Shown here piece after piece: positions 7,347 to 15,233 of a DNA stretch of 64,000 nucleotides. The stretch is taken from the NCBI RefSeq assembly GCF_052078665.1, contig NZ_JBQJIK010000022.1, forward strand, positions 35,168 to 99,167, given 5' to 3'. The notes below the pieces were generated by a model. The model was given only the letters and a program-made list of their open reading frames with translations. It was not told where the DNA came from and ran no database searches. This DNA is from Inquilinus sp052078665. GTDB lineage: Bacteria; Pseudomonadota; Alphaproteobacteria; DSM-16000; Inquilinaceae. Each line of letters begins with the position of its first letter. The stretch's first letter is position 1. Made by a program: the position numbers and the translations under genes.

Positions 7347-8309
7347 ATGCCGGCGACGGTGTTCATCGATGGCGAGGCTGGAACGACGGGGCTGCAGATC
7401 CGCGACCGTCTGGCCCGCCGTGCCGATGTCGAAATCGTCAGCCTGGCCGATGCCGAGCGCAAGGACCCGGCGGCCCGCCGCCGGCTGCTGAACTCGGTCG
7501 ACGCCGCGATCCTGTGCCTGCCGGACGACGCCGCGCGCGAGGCGGTGGCGATGGTCGAGAACCCGGCTGTGCGGGTGATCGACGCCTCGACCGCCTATCG
7601 CACCGCCGAGGGCTGGACCTACGGTTTCCCCGAGCTGGCGCCCGGCCAGGCCGAGGCGGTGGCGGCGTCCAGGCGCATCTCCAACCCCGGCTGCTACCCG
7701 ACCGGCGGCATCGCCCTGCTGCGGCCGCTGATCGACCGCGGCCTGGTGCCGGCGGACCATCCTGCCACGGTCAACGCGGTCAGCGGCTACACCGGCGGCG
7801 GCAAGAGCCTGATCGCCCGCTACGAGGTCGAGAAGAAGGGCCCGCCCTTCTACCTGTACGGGCTGAAGCTGGCGCACAAGCACGTGCCGGAGCTGCAGCG
7901 CTGGTCCGGCCTGGCCCATGCGCCGATCTTCGTGCCCTCGGTCGGGCACTTCGCCCAGGGCATGCTGGTGTCGCTGCCGCTGCAGCTGTGGGCGCTGCCG
8001 AAGCGGCCCTCGGCCGCCGACCTGCACGCGGCGCTGGCGGAGCACTACCAGGGCCAGGCCTTCGTCTCCGTCGCGCCGCTGGCCGACAGCGAGGCTCTGG
8101 CGGAGCTGGAGCCCGAGGCGCTGAACGGCACCAACCAGCTGCGCCTGTTCGTCTTCGCCAACGCCAAGGAGCCGCAGGCGCTGCTGGTCGCCCAGCTCGA
8201 CAATCTCGGCAAGGGCGCGTCGGGTGCTGCGGTGCAGAACCTCAACCTGGCGCTGGGGCTGGACCCGACCGCCGGGCTGCTGCCGGCACAATCGCAAGCG
8301 GCGGAGTAG
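7347..8309 (+). CDS. argC: N-acetyl-gamma-glutamyl-phosphate reductase (type 2)
   Basis: Protein of 320 residues, the shorter type 2 ArgC. The N-terminal NADP loop reads FIDGEAGTTGLQI. The active-site cysteine sits in SNPGCYPTGG (Cys116), and GHFAQGMLVSLPL is the family signature that contains the catalytic histidine. It reduces N-acetylglutamyl phosphate to the semialdehyde in arginine synthesis. The carbonic anhydrase gene follows 4 bp after the stop. Confidence 0.96.
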   Translation: MPATVFIDGEAGTTGLQIRDRLARRADVEIVSLADAERKDPAARRRLLNSVDAAILCLPDDAAREAVAMVENPAVRVIDASTAYRTAEGWTYGFPELAPGQAEAVAASRRISNPGCYPTGGIALLRPLIDRGLVPADHPATVNAVSGYTGGGKSLIARYEVEKKGPPFYLYGLKLAHKHVPELQRWSGLAHAPIFVPSVGHFAQGMLVSLPLQLWALPKRPSAADLHAALAEHYQGQAFVSVAPLADSEALAELEPEALNGTNQLRLFVFANAKEPQALLVAQLDNLGKGASGAAVQNLNLALGLDPTAGLLPAQSQAAE

Positions 8310-8313
8310 CCTC

Positions 8314-8865
8314 ATGTCCTCCGGCGCGATCATCCTGCCCTACCGCGGCAAGCAGCCGCGGATCGCGGCCGATGCCTTCATCGCGCCCGGCGCGGTGGTG
8401 ATCGGCGACGTCGAGATCGGGCCGGGGAGCAGCATCTGGTTCGGCTGCGTCATCCGCGGCGACCTCAACCCGATCCGCATCGGTTCCCGCACCAACATCC
8501 AGGACGGCACCGTCATCCATGTCGCGTCGGCGGACGGTCCGGCCCATATCGGCAACGACGTCACCGTCGGCCACATGGCGCTGATCCACGCCTGCACGCT
8601 GGCGGACCGCAGCTTCGTCGGCATGAAGGCCCTGGTCATGGACAAGGTGGTGGTCGAAAGCGGCGCCATGGTCGCGGCCGGGGCGCTGGTCACCCCCGGC
8701 AAGCGGGTGCCGGCGGGCCAGCTCTGGTCCGGCAGCCCGGCGCGGCTGATGCGGGAGCTGACCGCCGACGAACTCGACCATCACCGCAAGGTGGCCGAAA
8801 ACTACGTCGCCCTCGGCGTCGAATACCGCGCCAACGTTCTGCTCGACGCCGGATCGGCGCTCTAG
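8314..8865 (+). CDS. Gamma carbonic anhydrase family protein
   Basis: Left-handed beta-helix protein of 183 residues with hexapeptide repeats. The three zinc histidines are His69 (TVIHV), His87 and His92 (VGHMALIHAC). It belongs to the YrdA/PaaY group. The start at 8314 is the only ATG right after argC and gives the normal family length; the two genes form an operon. Its stop codon overlaps by 4 bp the stop of the convergent acyltransferase gene. Enzyme activity varies in this family and cannot be assured. Confidence 0.93.
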   Translation: MSSGAIILPYRGKQPRIAADAFIAPGAVVIGDVEIGPGSSIWFGCVIRGDLNPIRIGSRTNIQDGTVIHVASADGPAHIGNDVTVGHMALIHACTLADRSFVGMKALVMDKVVVESGAMVAAGALVTPGKRVPAGQLWSGSPARLMRELTADELDHHRKVAENYVALGVEYRANVLLDAGSAL

Positions 8866-9758
8866 TCGTCGAGGGCGGCCAGGCTGGCCTTGTAGGCCAG
8901 CACCCGCTGCCGCAGCTTGCGCGGGCGGGGCATCATCCAGCGCTTGTGCAGCCACAGCCACTGCTCCGGGCGGGCGCGGACCCAGCCCTCGACCACCTCG
9001 TTCAGCGCGATGGTCGCCGCCTCGATATCGGCCTTGCGGTCGCCGCTGCGCGGCATCGCCAACGGCGGCTCGAACACCGCGCGGTAGCGGGCGCCCGCCA
9101 GCCGCTCGATCCGGACCGGGATCACGGCGCAGTCGAGATGGTAGGCCATGGCCACGGCGCCGGGCGAGGTCATGGCGTCATGGCCCATGAACGGCACCTT
9201 CAGCCCGCCATTGTAGCGCTGGTCGACCATCATCCCGAGCACGCCGCCGGCGCGCAGCACCGACAGGGCGCGTTTGGCGTCCGACCCCTCCATCCGCTTC
9301 TCCAGCATGATGGTGCCGACCGAGCTGCGGATGCGGTGCAGCAGCCGGCCGACCAGCGGGTTCTTCGGCGGCCGGGCGATGGCGGTGAACGGCACGCCGT
9401 GATTGGCGGCGACCGCGGCCCCGACTTCCCAATTGCCGAAATGGCCGATCGCCATGACCACGCCGCGGCCGCCGTCGCGGGCGGCCAGGAAATGCTCGAT
9501 GCCCTCGACCTGGATGCGCCGGGGCCGCCGGGCCTCGCTGCGGCGCAGCTGGCCGAGATGGGGGAACTCGGCGATCACCCGGCCGAGATTGTCCCACATG
9601 CCGCGGATCACGCGCCCGCGCTCGGCGGCCGACAGCTCCGGCATCACCAGGCGCAGATTGGCGTCGGCCCGGCGCGAGGCACCCATGCGGGGGCCGAGCA
9701 TGCGGCCGACCCAGCCGCCGAGGGCGGAGGCGAGGCCGAGCGGCAGCGCCCGCATCAC
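8862..9758 (-). CDS. Lipid A biosynthesis-type lauroyl acyltransferase
   Basis: LpxL/HtrB-type acyltransferase of at least 298 residues. The HX4D-like catalytic segment is AIGHFGNWE, and GVLGMMVDQRYNGG followed by VPFMGHDAMT is characteristic. It would transfer a fatty acyl chain to lipid A on the cytoplasmic face of the inner membrane. The given start is the GTG at 9758, but homology-like sequence (LPLYALYG directly upstream, then a basic stretch) continues in frame to about 9900 with no ATG, GTG or TTG. The true start is unresolved. It converges on the carbonic anhydrase gene with a 4-bp overlap. Confidence 0.85.
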   Translation of the reverse strand: MMRALPLGLASALGGWVGRMLGPRMGASRRADANLRLVMPELSAAERGRVIRGMWDNLGRVIAEFPHLGQLRRSEARRPRRIQVEGIEHFLAARDGGRGVVMAIGHFGNWEVGAAVAANHGVPFTAIARPPKNPLVGRLLHRIRSSVGTIMLEKRMEGSDAKRALSVLRAGGVLGMMVDQRYNGGLKVPFMGHDAMTSPGAVAMAYHLDCAVIPVRIERLAGARYRAVFEPPLAMPRSGDRKADIEAATIALNEVVEGWVRARPEQWLWLHKRWMMPRPRKLRQRVLAYKASLAALDD

Positions 9759-10108
9759 CCCGTACAGGGCATAGAGGGGCAGCGCCTGCGTGACCGTGGT
9801 GAGGTGGCGGCGGCCGTGGCGCCGATAGTGCTTCCGGATGCGCCGGATCCGCGCCGACCAGCTTGGTCGGGCCGATTCCGGAGAATCGATGGTACGCGTG
9901 ATGAGATGCCTCGGTTGCTGGGGCCTGTCGTCGAGCGGTCCGCGGCGGCGTTCGTTGGGAGCCTACTCCTGGCATGAACGCCTGTCCGTTGCCAGTTGTT
10001 TCGCATTTCCGGATATTTCTGCGACGTCGGCTTTCCCCGTGCATGGCGGCCTTGCGCCGGAGCGGCAAAGCGCCATATGACGGCGGCCCAGCCCGAAAGG
10101 AGTGGCAG
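9759..10108. other. Spacer upstream of the acyltransferase
   Basis: The part next to the acyltransferase (to about 9900) continues its reading frame on the minus strand and probably codes for its N-terminus. The rest shows no convincing gene. Moderately A/T-richer sequence around 9985-10020 may hold the promoter for the small gene at 10109 or for the acyltransferase. Confidence 0.45.
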
Positions 10109-10285
10109 ATGAAGACGCCCGCGCCCAAGGCCGGGCCGAAGCGGCGCGATCCGCATGCGCTGATCGCCCGCCGGCTCGGCCACAAGATCGTCCCGTCCGG
10201 CAAGCTCTACAGCCGCAAGGACAAGCACCGAAGCCCCCGCCAGCCGGACGGGGGCTTCGTTCTTTTTGGCACTGCGCTATCCTGA
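10109..10285 (+). CDS. Small basic protein, 58 residues
   Basis: Begins MKTPAPKAGPKRRDPHALIA with a GAAAGGAG ribosome binding site ideally placed. It is rich in Lys and Arg (RRLGHKIVPSGKLYSRKDKH). Short basic proteins of this kind are common in alphaproteobacteria; the function is unknown. The last 18 codons are formed by a strong intrinsic terminator and the spacer, so the gene ends in its own terminator. Confidence 0.7.
   Translation: MKTPAPKAGPKRRDPHALIARRLGHKIVPSGKLYSRKDKHRSPRQPDGGFVLFGTALS
10230..10267 (+). terminator. Intrinsic terminator inside the small ORF
   Basis: GAAGCCCCCG (10230-10239) pairs perfectly with CGGGGGCTTC (10249-10258) around a 9-nt loop, and GTTCTTTTT follows. It lies within the 3' end of the 58-codon gene and 43 bp before the TPR gene. 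Confidence 0.85.
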
Positions 10286-10309
10286 CCGGATCAGCAGGAG
10301 GTTCCGGCC

Positions 10310-11680
10310 ATGGGGCTCATCGACAGTCGCGGCGTTCCGGTCTCGACCGCCAGCCGCGCCGCGCTCGACCGCTACGAGGCGGCGGCCGACCGGCTGCACA
10401 GCTATTTCCGCGACCCGCTGGCGGAGATCGAGGCGGCGCTGGCCGAAGATCCGGGCTTCGTCATGGGGCACTGCCTGCGCGGCACGCTGATGGCGCTGGC
10501 GACCGAGAAGGCGGCCGAGGCGCCGCTGCGCCAGAGCGTCGCGGCGGCGGAGGCGCTGGCGGCCGGCGCGAATGAGCGCGAGCGCGGCCACATCGCGGCG
10601 CTGCGGGCCTGGTTGGACGGTGATTTTTCCGGCGCGGTCGAGGCCTGGGGCAGGGTGGCGGAGGCTTGGCCGCGCGACGGGCTGGCGCTGCAGGCCGCCC
10701 ATCTCGGCGATTTCTATCTCGGCCACACGCAACTGCTGCGCGACCGCATCGCCCGGGCGATGCCGGGCTGGGACGAATCGGTGCCCGGCTACGGCTACGT
10801 CCTCGGCATGCACGCCTTCGGGCTGGAGGAGACCGGCGACTACCGCGCCGCCGAGGCGACCGGCCGCCGCGCCGTGGCGCTGCAGCCGCGCGACCCCTGG
10901 GCGATCCATGCCGTGGCCCATGTTATGGAGATGCAGGGCCGGCTGCCGGAGGGCGTCGACTGGCTGACCGGCCGCACCGGCGACTGGGCGCCGGACAACA
11001 TGTTCGCCTTCCACAACTGGTGGCACCTGGCGCTGTACCATCTCGACCTCGGCGAGACCGCGACGGTGCTACGGCTGTACGACGAGGCGATCCGGCCGCA
11101 GCCGTCGCCGGTGGCACTGGAGACGCTGGACGCCACGGCGCTGCTGTGGCGGCTGCATCTGCGCGGCGTGGATGGCGGCGGCCGCTGGGCCGAGCTGGCC
11201 GAGACCTGGGCGCCGATGGCCGAGGACGGCTACTACGCCTTCAACGACATGCACGCGATGATGGCCTTCGTCGCCACCGGCCGCGACGCCGATGCCGACC
11301 GGCTGCTGGCCGCCCAGGCCCGGAGCGTGGCTTCGGGCGGCACCAATGCGGCGATGACGGCCGAGGTCGGGCTGCCGGTGTGCCGGGCGCTGCGCGCCTT
11401 CGGTGCCGGCGACTATGCCGCGGTGGTCGAGCTGTTGGCCCCGGTGCGGGCGGTGGCGCACCGCTTCGGCGGCAGCCACGCCCAGCGCGACGTGCTGAAC
11501 CTCACCCTGGTGGAGGCGGCGCTGCGGAGTGGACAGGCGGGCCTCGCCCGGGCGCTGGCGGCGGAGCGCACCGAGGCCAAGCCCGGCAGCCCCTTCAACT
11601 GGCGCCTGACCGCCCGGGCCTTGCGGCTGGCCGGGGATGAGGCGGGGGCGGTGGCGGCGGAAGCAAGAGCCGCCCGCTGA
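10310..11680 (+). CDS. Tetratricopeptide repeat protein, TTC38-like
   Basis: Soluble protein of 456 residues with alpha-helical TPR-like repeats throughout. The segments DPWAIHAVAHVMEMQGR and NMFAFHNWWHLALYHLD are typical of the TTC38 family found in alphaproteobacteria and eukaryotes. No signal peptide or catalytic domain is visible. It follows a terminator, so it is probably transcribed on its own. The role is unknown. Confidence 0.85.
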   Translation: MGLIDSRGVPVSTASRAALDRYEAAADRLHSYFRDPLAEIEAALAEDPGFVMGHCLRGTLMALATEKAAEAPLRQSVAAAEALAAGANERERGHIAALRAWLDGDFSGAVEAWGRVAEAWPRDGLALQAAHLGDFYLGHTQLLRDRIARAMPGWDESVPGYGYVLGMHAFGLEETGDYRAAEATGRRAVALQPRDPWAIHAVAHVMEMQGRLPEGVDWLTGRTGDWAPDNMFAFHNWWHLALYHLDLGETATVLRLYDEAIRPQPSPVALETLDATALLWRLHLRGVDGGGRWAELAETWAPMAEDGYYAFNDMHAMMAFVATGRDADADRLLAAQARSVASGGTNAAMTAEVGLPVCRALRAFGAGDYAAVVELLAPVRAVAHRFGGSHAQRDVLNLTLVEAALRSGQAGLARALAAERTEAKPGSPFNWRLTARALRLAGDEAGAVAAEARAAR

Positions 11681-11712
11681 GGACGTGATGCGGGCCTCTC
11701 TCGCTCCTTTCT

Positions 11713-11742
11713 AGTCCCCGCGAGAGGAGGGGGGACTCATTT
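11713..11742 (+). terminator. Possible terminator of the TPR gene
   Basis: AGTCCCC (11713-11719) pairs with GGGGACT (11731-11737), followed by CATTTTG. The U tract is short, so this is a moderate call. Confidence 0.45.
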
Positions 11743-11840
11743 TGCTTTCGACCGGTATCGTCACGAGCCTCCAAGACGACCTGGGGACATTCTGAAAAGG
11801 CCTCGCCAGGCGCGAGAGGCAACGCGAACTGCCCTGAGGG

Positions 11841-12569
11841 TCACTTCTCAGCGAACGGCTTCAGCCGCAGCTTGGTCTGGTGCTGCGGGGCGGGGATGCC
11901 GTCGGGGGCGAGGCCGCGGTAGTAGCCCTTCTGCCACTTCGCCTCATTGGCGTCGGTGCCGGACACCGGCAGGTCGGCCAGGAAATCGGCGCGGCCCTGG
12001 TGGAAGGCCCAGTAGCGCGCCTCCAGCGCCGGGTCGTCGGACAGCGGCCGGATCTCCGGCTCCACCGCCTCGACCGCGTCCCGCGCCAGCGGGAAGAACA
12101 GGCAGAAGGGCTCGCCGGCCGCGAACTCGACCAGGTGGTTCGGCCGGGTGAAGCGCCAGTTCATGGTGAAGCCGTAGGGCGACCAGTCGGTCTCGACCAC
12201 GCCGGTCAGCGGCGCGATGCCGTCCTTCGGTGCGTTGGTCGGGCCGGAGACCCAGAGATTGCAGCCCGGCTCGGTGCGCAGCAGCAGCGGCACGTGGAAG
12301 GTCAGGATGCCGCTGCCGAAATGGCCGACCGCCGGATGCGGAGCGTCACCCTCGGCCTCGACCCGCACCGACTCCGGCGCCGTGCCGCCGTCCCACCAGG
12401 CCCGGATCGCGCCCGGGCACAGGATCTCCCAGCCATGGGCGTTGGCGATGTTCAGCGGCAGGCAGCGATAGGCGAAGCCCTCCGGCGTCGCCGACATCCA
12501 GTCGCGGGTGGCCGGAGCCGGCCGGATCTCCGGATGGCTCCCGCCGATGGTGTAGGCGATCAGCTTCAT
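11841..12569 (-). CDS. DUF6065 family protein
   Basis: Protein of 242 residues matching the DUF6065 pattern: MKLIAYTIGGSHPEIRPAP at the N-terminus, then GWEILCPGAI, then PYGFTMNWRFTRPN. It is soluble with no signal peptide. The C-terminal ANEAKWQKGYYRG and QHQTKLRLKPF fit the family. Function is unknown. It is divergent from the solute-binding protein gene at 12668, but there is no evident functional link. Confidence 0.8.
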   Translation of the reverse strand: MKLIAYTIGGSHPEIRPAPATRDWMSATPEGFAYRCLPLNIANAHGWEILCPGAIRAWWDGGTAPESVRVEAEGDAPHPAVGHFGSGILTFHVPLLLRTEPGCNLWVSGPTNAPKDGIAPLTGVVETDWSPYGFTMNWRFTRPNHLVEFAAGEPFCLFFPLARDAVEAVEPEIRPLSDDPALEARYWAFHQGRADFLADLPVSGTDANEAKWQKGYYRGLAPDGIPAPQHQTKLRLKPFAEK

Positions 12570-12667
12570 GCGGCGATCCTAGCGGCGCCCCGCCGCGCGG
12601 ACGACCCTGTTGGTGAGGTCCTATTTGTCCGACTAAGATCCTCACCGACTCGAAACCGGGAGGAAAC

Positions 12668-13441
12668 ATGCGCCTGCTCGCCGCCGCCGCTCTGCTGCTC
12701 GTCCTGCCTGCCGCCGCGACCGCGGCGGACTCCGATGACCGGCTCGACGCCGTGGCCAAGGCCGGGGTGCTGAAGATCTGCACCACCGGCGACTACAAGC
12801 CCTTCACCTATCTCCACCCGGCCAAGGGCGAGTTCGAGGGCATCGACATCGACATGGCCCGCGACCTGGCGGCCGCGCTTGGGGTGAAGGCGGAGTTCGT
12901 CAGGACCAGCTGGAAGACGCTGATGGCGGATTTCACCGCCGGCGCCTGCGACATCGCCATGGGCGGCATCAGCGTCACCCTGCCGCGGCAGAAGCAGGCC
13001 TTCTTCAGCATTCCCTACCTGGTCGACGGCAAGACGCCGATCACCCGCTGCGAGAATGTCGACAAGTTCCAGACGGTGGAGCAGATCGACCAGCCGGGCG
13101 TCACCCTGGTGGTCAACCCCGGCGGGACCAATGAGAGCTTCGCCCGCGAGACGATGAAGACGGCGAAGATCGAGGTTTACCCGGACAACACGAAGATCTT
13201 CGACGAGATCCTGGCCGGCCGCGCCGACCTGATGATCACCGACGCCACCGAGACCCGGCTGCAGCAGAAGCTGCGCCCCGGCCTGTGCGCGGTGCATCCG
13301 GACCAGCCTTTCACCTTCTCCGAGAAGGCCTATCTGCTGCCGCGGGGCGACGAGGTGTTCAAGGCCTTCGTCGACCAGTGGCTGAACCTGCGCCTGCATG
13401 ATGGCGTCTATGGCAAGATCAGCGCCGCCTGGATCGGGTGA
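12668..13441 (+). CDS. Periplasmic substrate-binding protein, cyclohexadienyl dehydratase-like
   Basis: Protein of 257 residues with a Sec signal (MRLLAAAALLLVLPAAATAA) and a family 3 solute-binding fold. The segments GDYKPFTYL, EGIDIDMARDLAAALG and NPGGTNESF match the group that contains periplasmic cyclohexadienyl dehydratase (PheC) as well as polar amino-acid binding proteins. No permease or ATPase gene is adjacent, which favours a stand-alone periplasmic enzyme over a transporter component. The two options cannot be separated by eye. Confidence 0.8.
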   Translation: MRLLAAAALLLVLPAAATAADSDDRLDAVAKAGVLKICTTGDYKPFTYLHPAKGEFEGIDIDMARDLAAALGVKAEFVRTSWKTLMADFTAGACDIAMGGISVTLPRQKQAFFSIPYLVDGKTPITRCENVDKFQTVEQIDQPGVTLVVNPGGTNESFARETMKTAKIEVYPDNTKIFDEILAGRADLMITDATETRLQQKLRPGLCAVHPDQPFTFSEKAYLLPRGDEVFKAFVDQWLNLRLHDGVYGKISAAWIG

Positions 13442-13490
13442 GGCCGAACAGGATGCGGCGGCCGGACCGGGCCGCCGCGCGGTCATGGCT

Positions 13491-13518
13491 GGACGATTAC
13501 TGGCGGACGATTACTGGC
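13491..13518. repeat. 14-bp perfect tandem duplication
   Basis: GGACGATTACTGGC occurs twice back to back (13491-13504 and 13505-13518). The second copy covers the stop codon of the small minus-strand gene at 13511. Confidence 0.9.
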
Positions 13519-13741
13519 CGCGCAGCCGGGTCATGGTCTTGATCGGGCCGCGGGGATTGCCGGACATCTCGGCGATCTTGCGGTCCTGGGCTTCGATGAA
13601 GGCGCGCACGGGGGCCTCGCCGTCCAGCCCGTCGGCCTCGGCGCGCGGCACCTTGCGATTCGAGCTCAGCGTGCCGTCCTGGTAGACGACGTTGAACAGC
13701 ACGAAGGTGCTGTCATTGGATTGTTTCTTGCTCCGGGCCAT
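13511..13741 (-). CDS. Small conserved-looking protein, 76 residues
   Basis: Starts MARSKKQSNDSTFVLFNVVY and continues with YQDGTLSSNRKVPRAE and FIEAQDRKIAEMSG. It looks like a compact folded domain, not random sequence, and similar short proteins are familiar from alphaproteobacterial genomes. It lies 25 bp after the 60-codon gene on the same strand, so the two may be co-transcribed. Function unknown. Confidence 0.7.
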   Translation of the reverse strand: MARSKKQSNDSTFVLFNVVYQDGTLSSNRKVPRAEADGLDGEAPVRAFIEAQDRKIAEMSGNPRGPIKTMTRLRGQ

Positions 13742-13766
13742 GGCGGCACTCCGGTGACGGTTCGGG

Positions 13767-13949
13767 TCAGGACGGCTCGGTCGCGTCATCCGGCGGCGGC
13801 GCATCGCCATCCTGGGGGGCGTCGCCGTCCTGGGTCGCCTTGCGGCGCGCGCTCTCTTCCTCGCGCTTCTGCAGTTTCTCCTGCTTCTTCTGTTCCTTGG
13901 CGCGGTTACGCTCGCTGCGCTGCTGGTTGTAGTTCGGCTTGAACGGCAT
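13767..13949 (-). CDS. Small charged coiled protein, 60 residues
   Basis: MPFKPNYNQQRSERNRAKEQ is followed by a Lys/Glu/Arg-rich helix (KKQEKLQKREEESARRKA) and an acidic tail. It is probably a single charged helix or coiled coil. A GAGGGAGG-like ribosome binding site precedes the start. Short proteins with this N-terminus recur in alphaproteobacteria, often near cold-shock genes. Function unknown. Confidence 0.7.
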   Translation of the reverse strand: MPFKPNYNQQRSERNRAKEQKKQEKLQKREEESARRKATQDGDAPQDGDAPPPDDATEPS

Positions 13950-14001
13950 GACGGCCTCCCTCTGGCGCGACGCTTCCGCATCGCCGGTCTGTCACAAGAA
14001 A

Positions 14002-14029
14002 AGGAGCGCCCGACGGCGCGGGCGCTCCT
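14002..14029 (-). terminator. Intrinsic terminator of the cold-shock gene
   Basis: AGGAGCGCCCG (14002-14012) pairs perfectly with CGGGCGCTCCT (14019-14029). Read on the minus strand the hairpin is followed by TTTTCTTG, 23 bp after the cold-shock stop codon. Confidence 0.85.
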
Positions 14030-14051
14030 GTTCCGCTCCGCAATCGAAGGC

Positions 14052-14261
14052 TCAGACGGCCTTCAGATTCTCCGCCGAGGTCTTGCCGCGCTTCGGGTCG
14101 CGCTGCTCTTCGTAGGAGATCTGCTGGCCTTCGTTGAGACCACGCAGGCCGGCGCGCTCGACGGCCGAGATATGGACGAAGACGTCCGGGCCGCCGCTCT
14201 CCGGCTGAATGAAACCGAAGCCTTTGGTGCTGTTGAACCACTTCACGGTGCCGATCGGCAT
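14052..14261 (-). CDS. Cold-shock protein, CspA family
   Basis: Single cold-shock domain of 69 residues. RNP1 is KGFGFIQ and RNP2 is VFVHISAV. It binds single-stranded nucleic acid and acts as an RNA chaperone. The start at MPIGTVKWFNSTKG gives the standard length and is preceded by GGAGGAAAAGCG. The 214-bp upstream region to the next gene would hold a structured 5' leader if it is cold regulated. A terminator follows directly. Confidence 0.96.
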   Translation of the reverse strand: MPIGTVKWFNSTKGFGFIQPESGGPDVFVHISAVERAGLRGLNEGQQISYEEQRDPKRGKTSAENLKAV

Positions 14262-14475
14262 CGCTTTTCCTCCAGTTGAGGGGTTGGCGCCACGCGGGAC
14301 TGCGCGACGCATCAAACGGGAAGGGGAAAGGCGAGGGATCCGCGGCCGCGAGGGCATAGCAGGCCGGCCGTCCGAACCAGAATGACCCCCTAAACATGGG
14401 GGACGGCGGGCGAATTGGCAAGTTCGACTGCAGAATCGGCCCGGACACAGCCACTTGCGGCCCCTCGAAGCCGGC

Positions 14476-15231
14476 TCACGGCAGCGATCCGGACCCGGCC
14501 ATCGCCAGCAGCGCCTCGTCCTCGTCCGGCACGCCCTCGGCCAGGCGGGCGGCGGCGACGAAGGGCAGCCAGGCGAGAATCCGGTCCCGGCTTTCGCCCG
14601 CAGCCGCAGCGTAGGTCTCAACATAGGCCATGGCCAGGTCTGGCGCCACCGGACGGATCAGCACATAGGAGCGGCAGACATCGGCCGCCGGGTCGCCGGT
14701 GCAGGCATCCAGCCAGTCGACCACCACCTCCCGGCCCGGGGCTCCCAGGATGTTCCAGGGGTGGAAGTCGCCGTGGCAGAGGCGGTCGCCCTCCGGCAGC
14801 GCGTCCAGTCCGTGCAGCAGCCGGCGCCGCATCGCCTCGTCCGGCATCCCGGCGATATTCGCCGCCAGCCTCGCCTTCAGGCTGCCGAGATGCGTCCCCG
14901 GTCGGCTGTGGATGGCGATCTGCAGCCGGGCCATCCGCTCCAGGCCGGCCGGCCCCTCGGCGGACCGGCGCTGGATGGCGTCGGCGAGCGATGGCCCCTC
15001 GGCCCGGCTCATGGCGATCCCCCAGCGACCATCGATCTGGCCGACGGCGTGGACCGACGGCACGGGCAGGCCGAGCGATTCGACCAGCGCCAGGACCGAG
15101 GCCTCGCGGAACGCCGCCCGCTTCGGCGCGGCCGCGGTCGCCCGGTACAGCTTGACCACCCGGTCGCCGGCGTCGAAGACCTCGGCCTCCTTGCCCGATC
15201 CGATCAGCGGTCCGAGAAGTGGCAGCTCCAT
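14476..15231 (-). CDS. Aminoglycoside phosphotransferase-like kinase
   Basis: Small-molecule kinase fold of 251 residues. The nucleotide loop region is GSGKEAEVFDAGDRVVKLYR. The catalytic loop HGDFHPWNILG contains the base aspartate, and VVDWLDACTGDP is the magnesium site (variant of IDxxD). It starts 2 bp after the coaA stop on the same strand, so it is in an operon with pantothenate kinase. The natural substrate is unknown; antibiotic resistance should not be assumed. Confidence 0.85.
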   Translation of the reverse strand: MELPLLGPLIGSGKEAEVFDAGDRVVKLYRATAAAPKRAAFREASVLALVESLGLPVPSVHAVGQIDGRWGIAMSRAEGPSLADAIQRRSAEGPAGLERMARLQIAIHSRPGTHLGSLKARLAANIAGMPDEAMRRRLLHGLDALPEGDRLCHGDFHPWNILGAPGREVVVDWLDACTGDPAADVCRSYVLIRPVAPDLAMAYVETYAAAAGESRDRILAWLPFVAAARLAEGVPDEDEALLAMAGSGSLP

Positions 15232-15233
15232 GG

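Noticed and set aside
14476..15231. Antibiotic resistance gene
   Set aside because: The phosphotransferase fold is generic. The operon position with coaA and chromosomal base composition give no support for an aminoglycoside resistance role.
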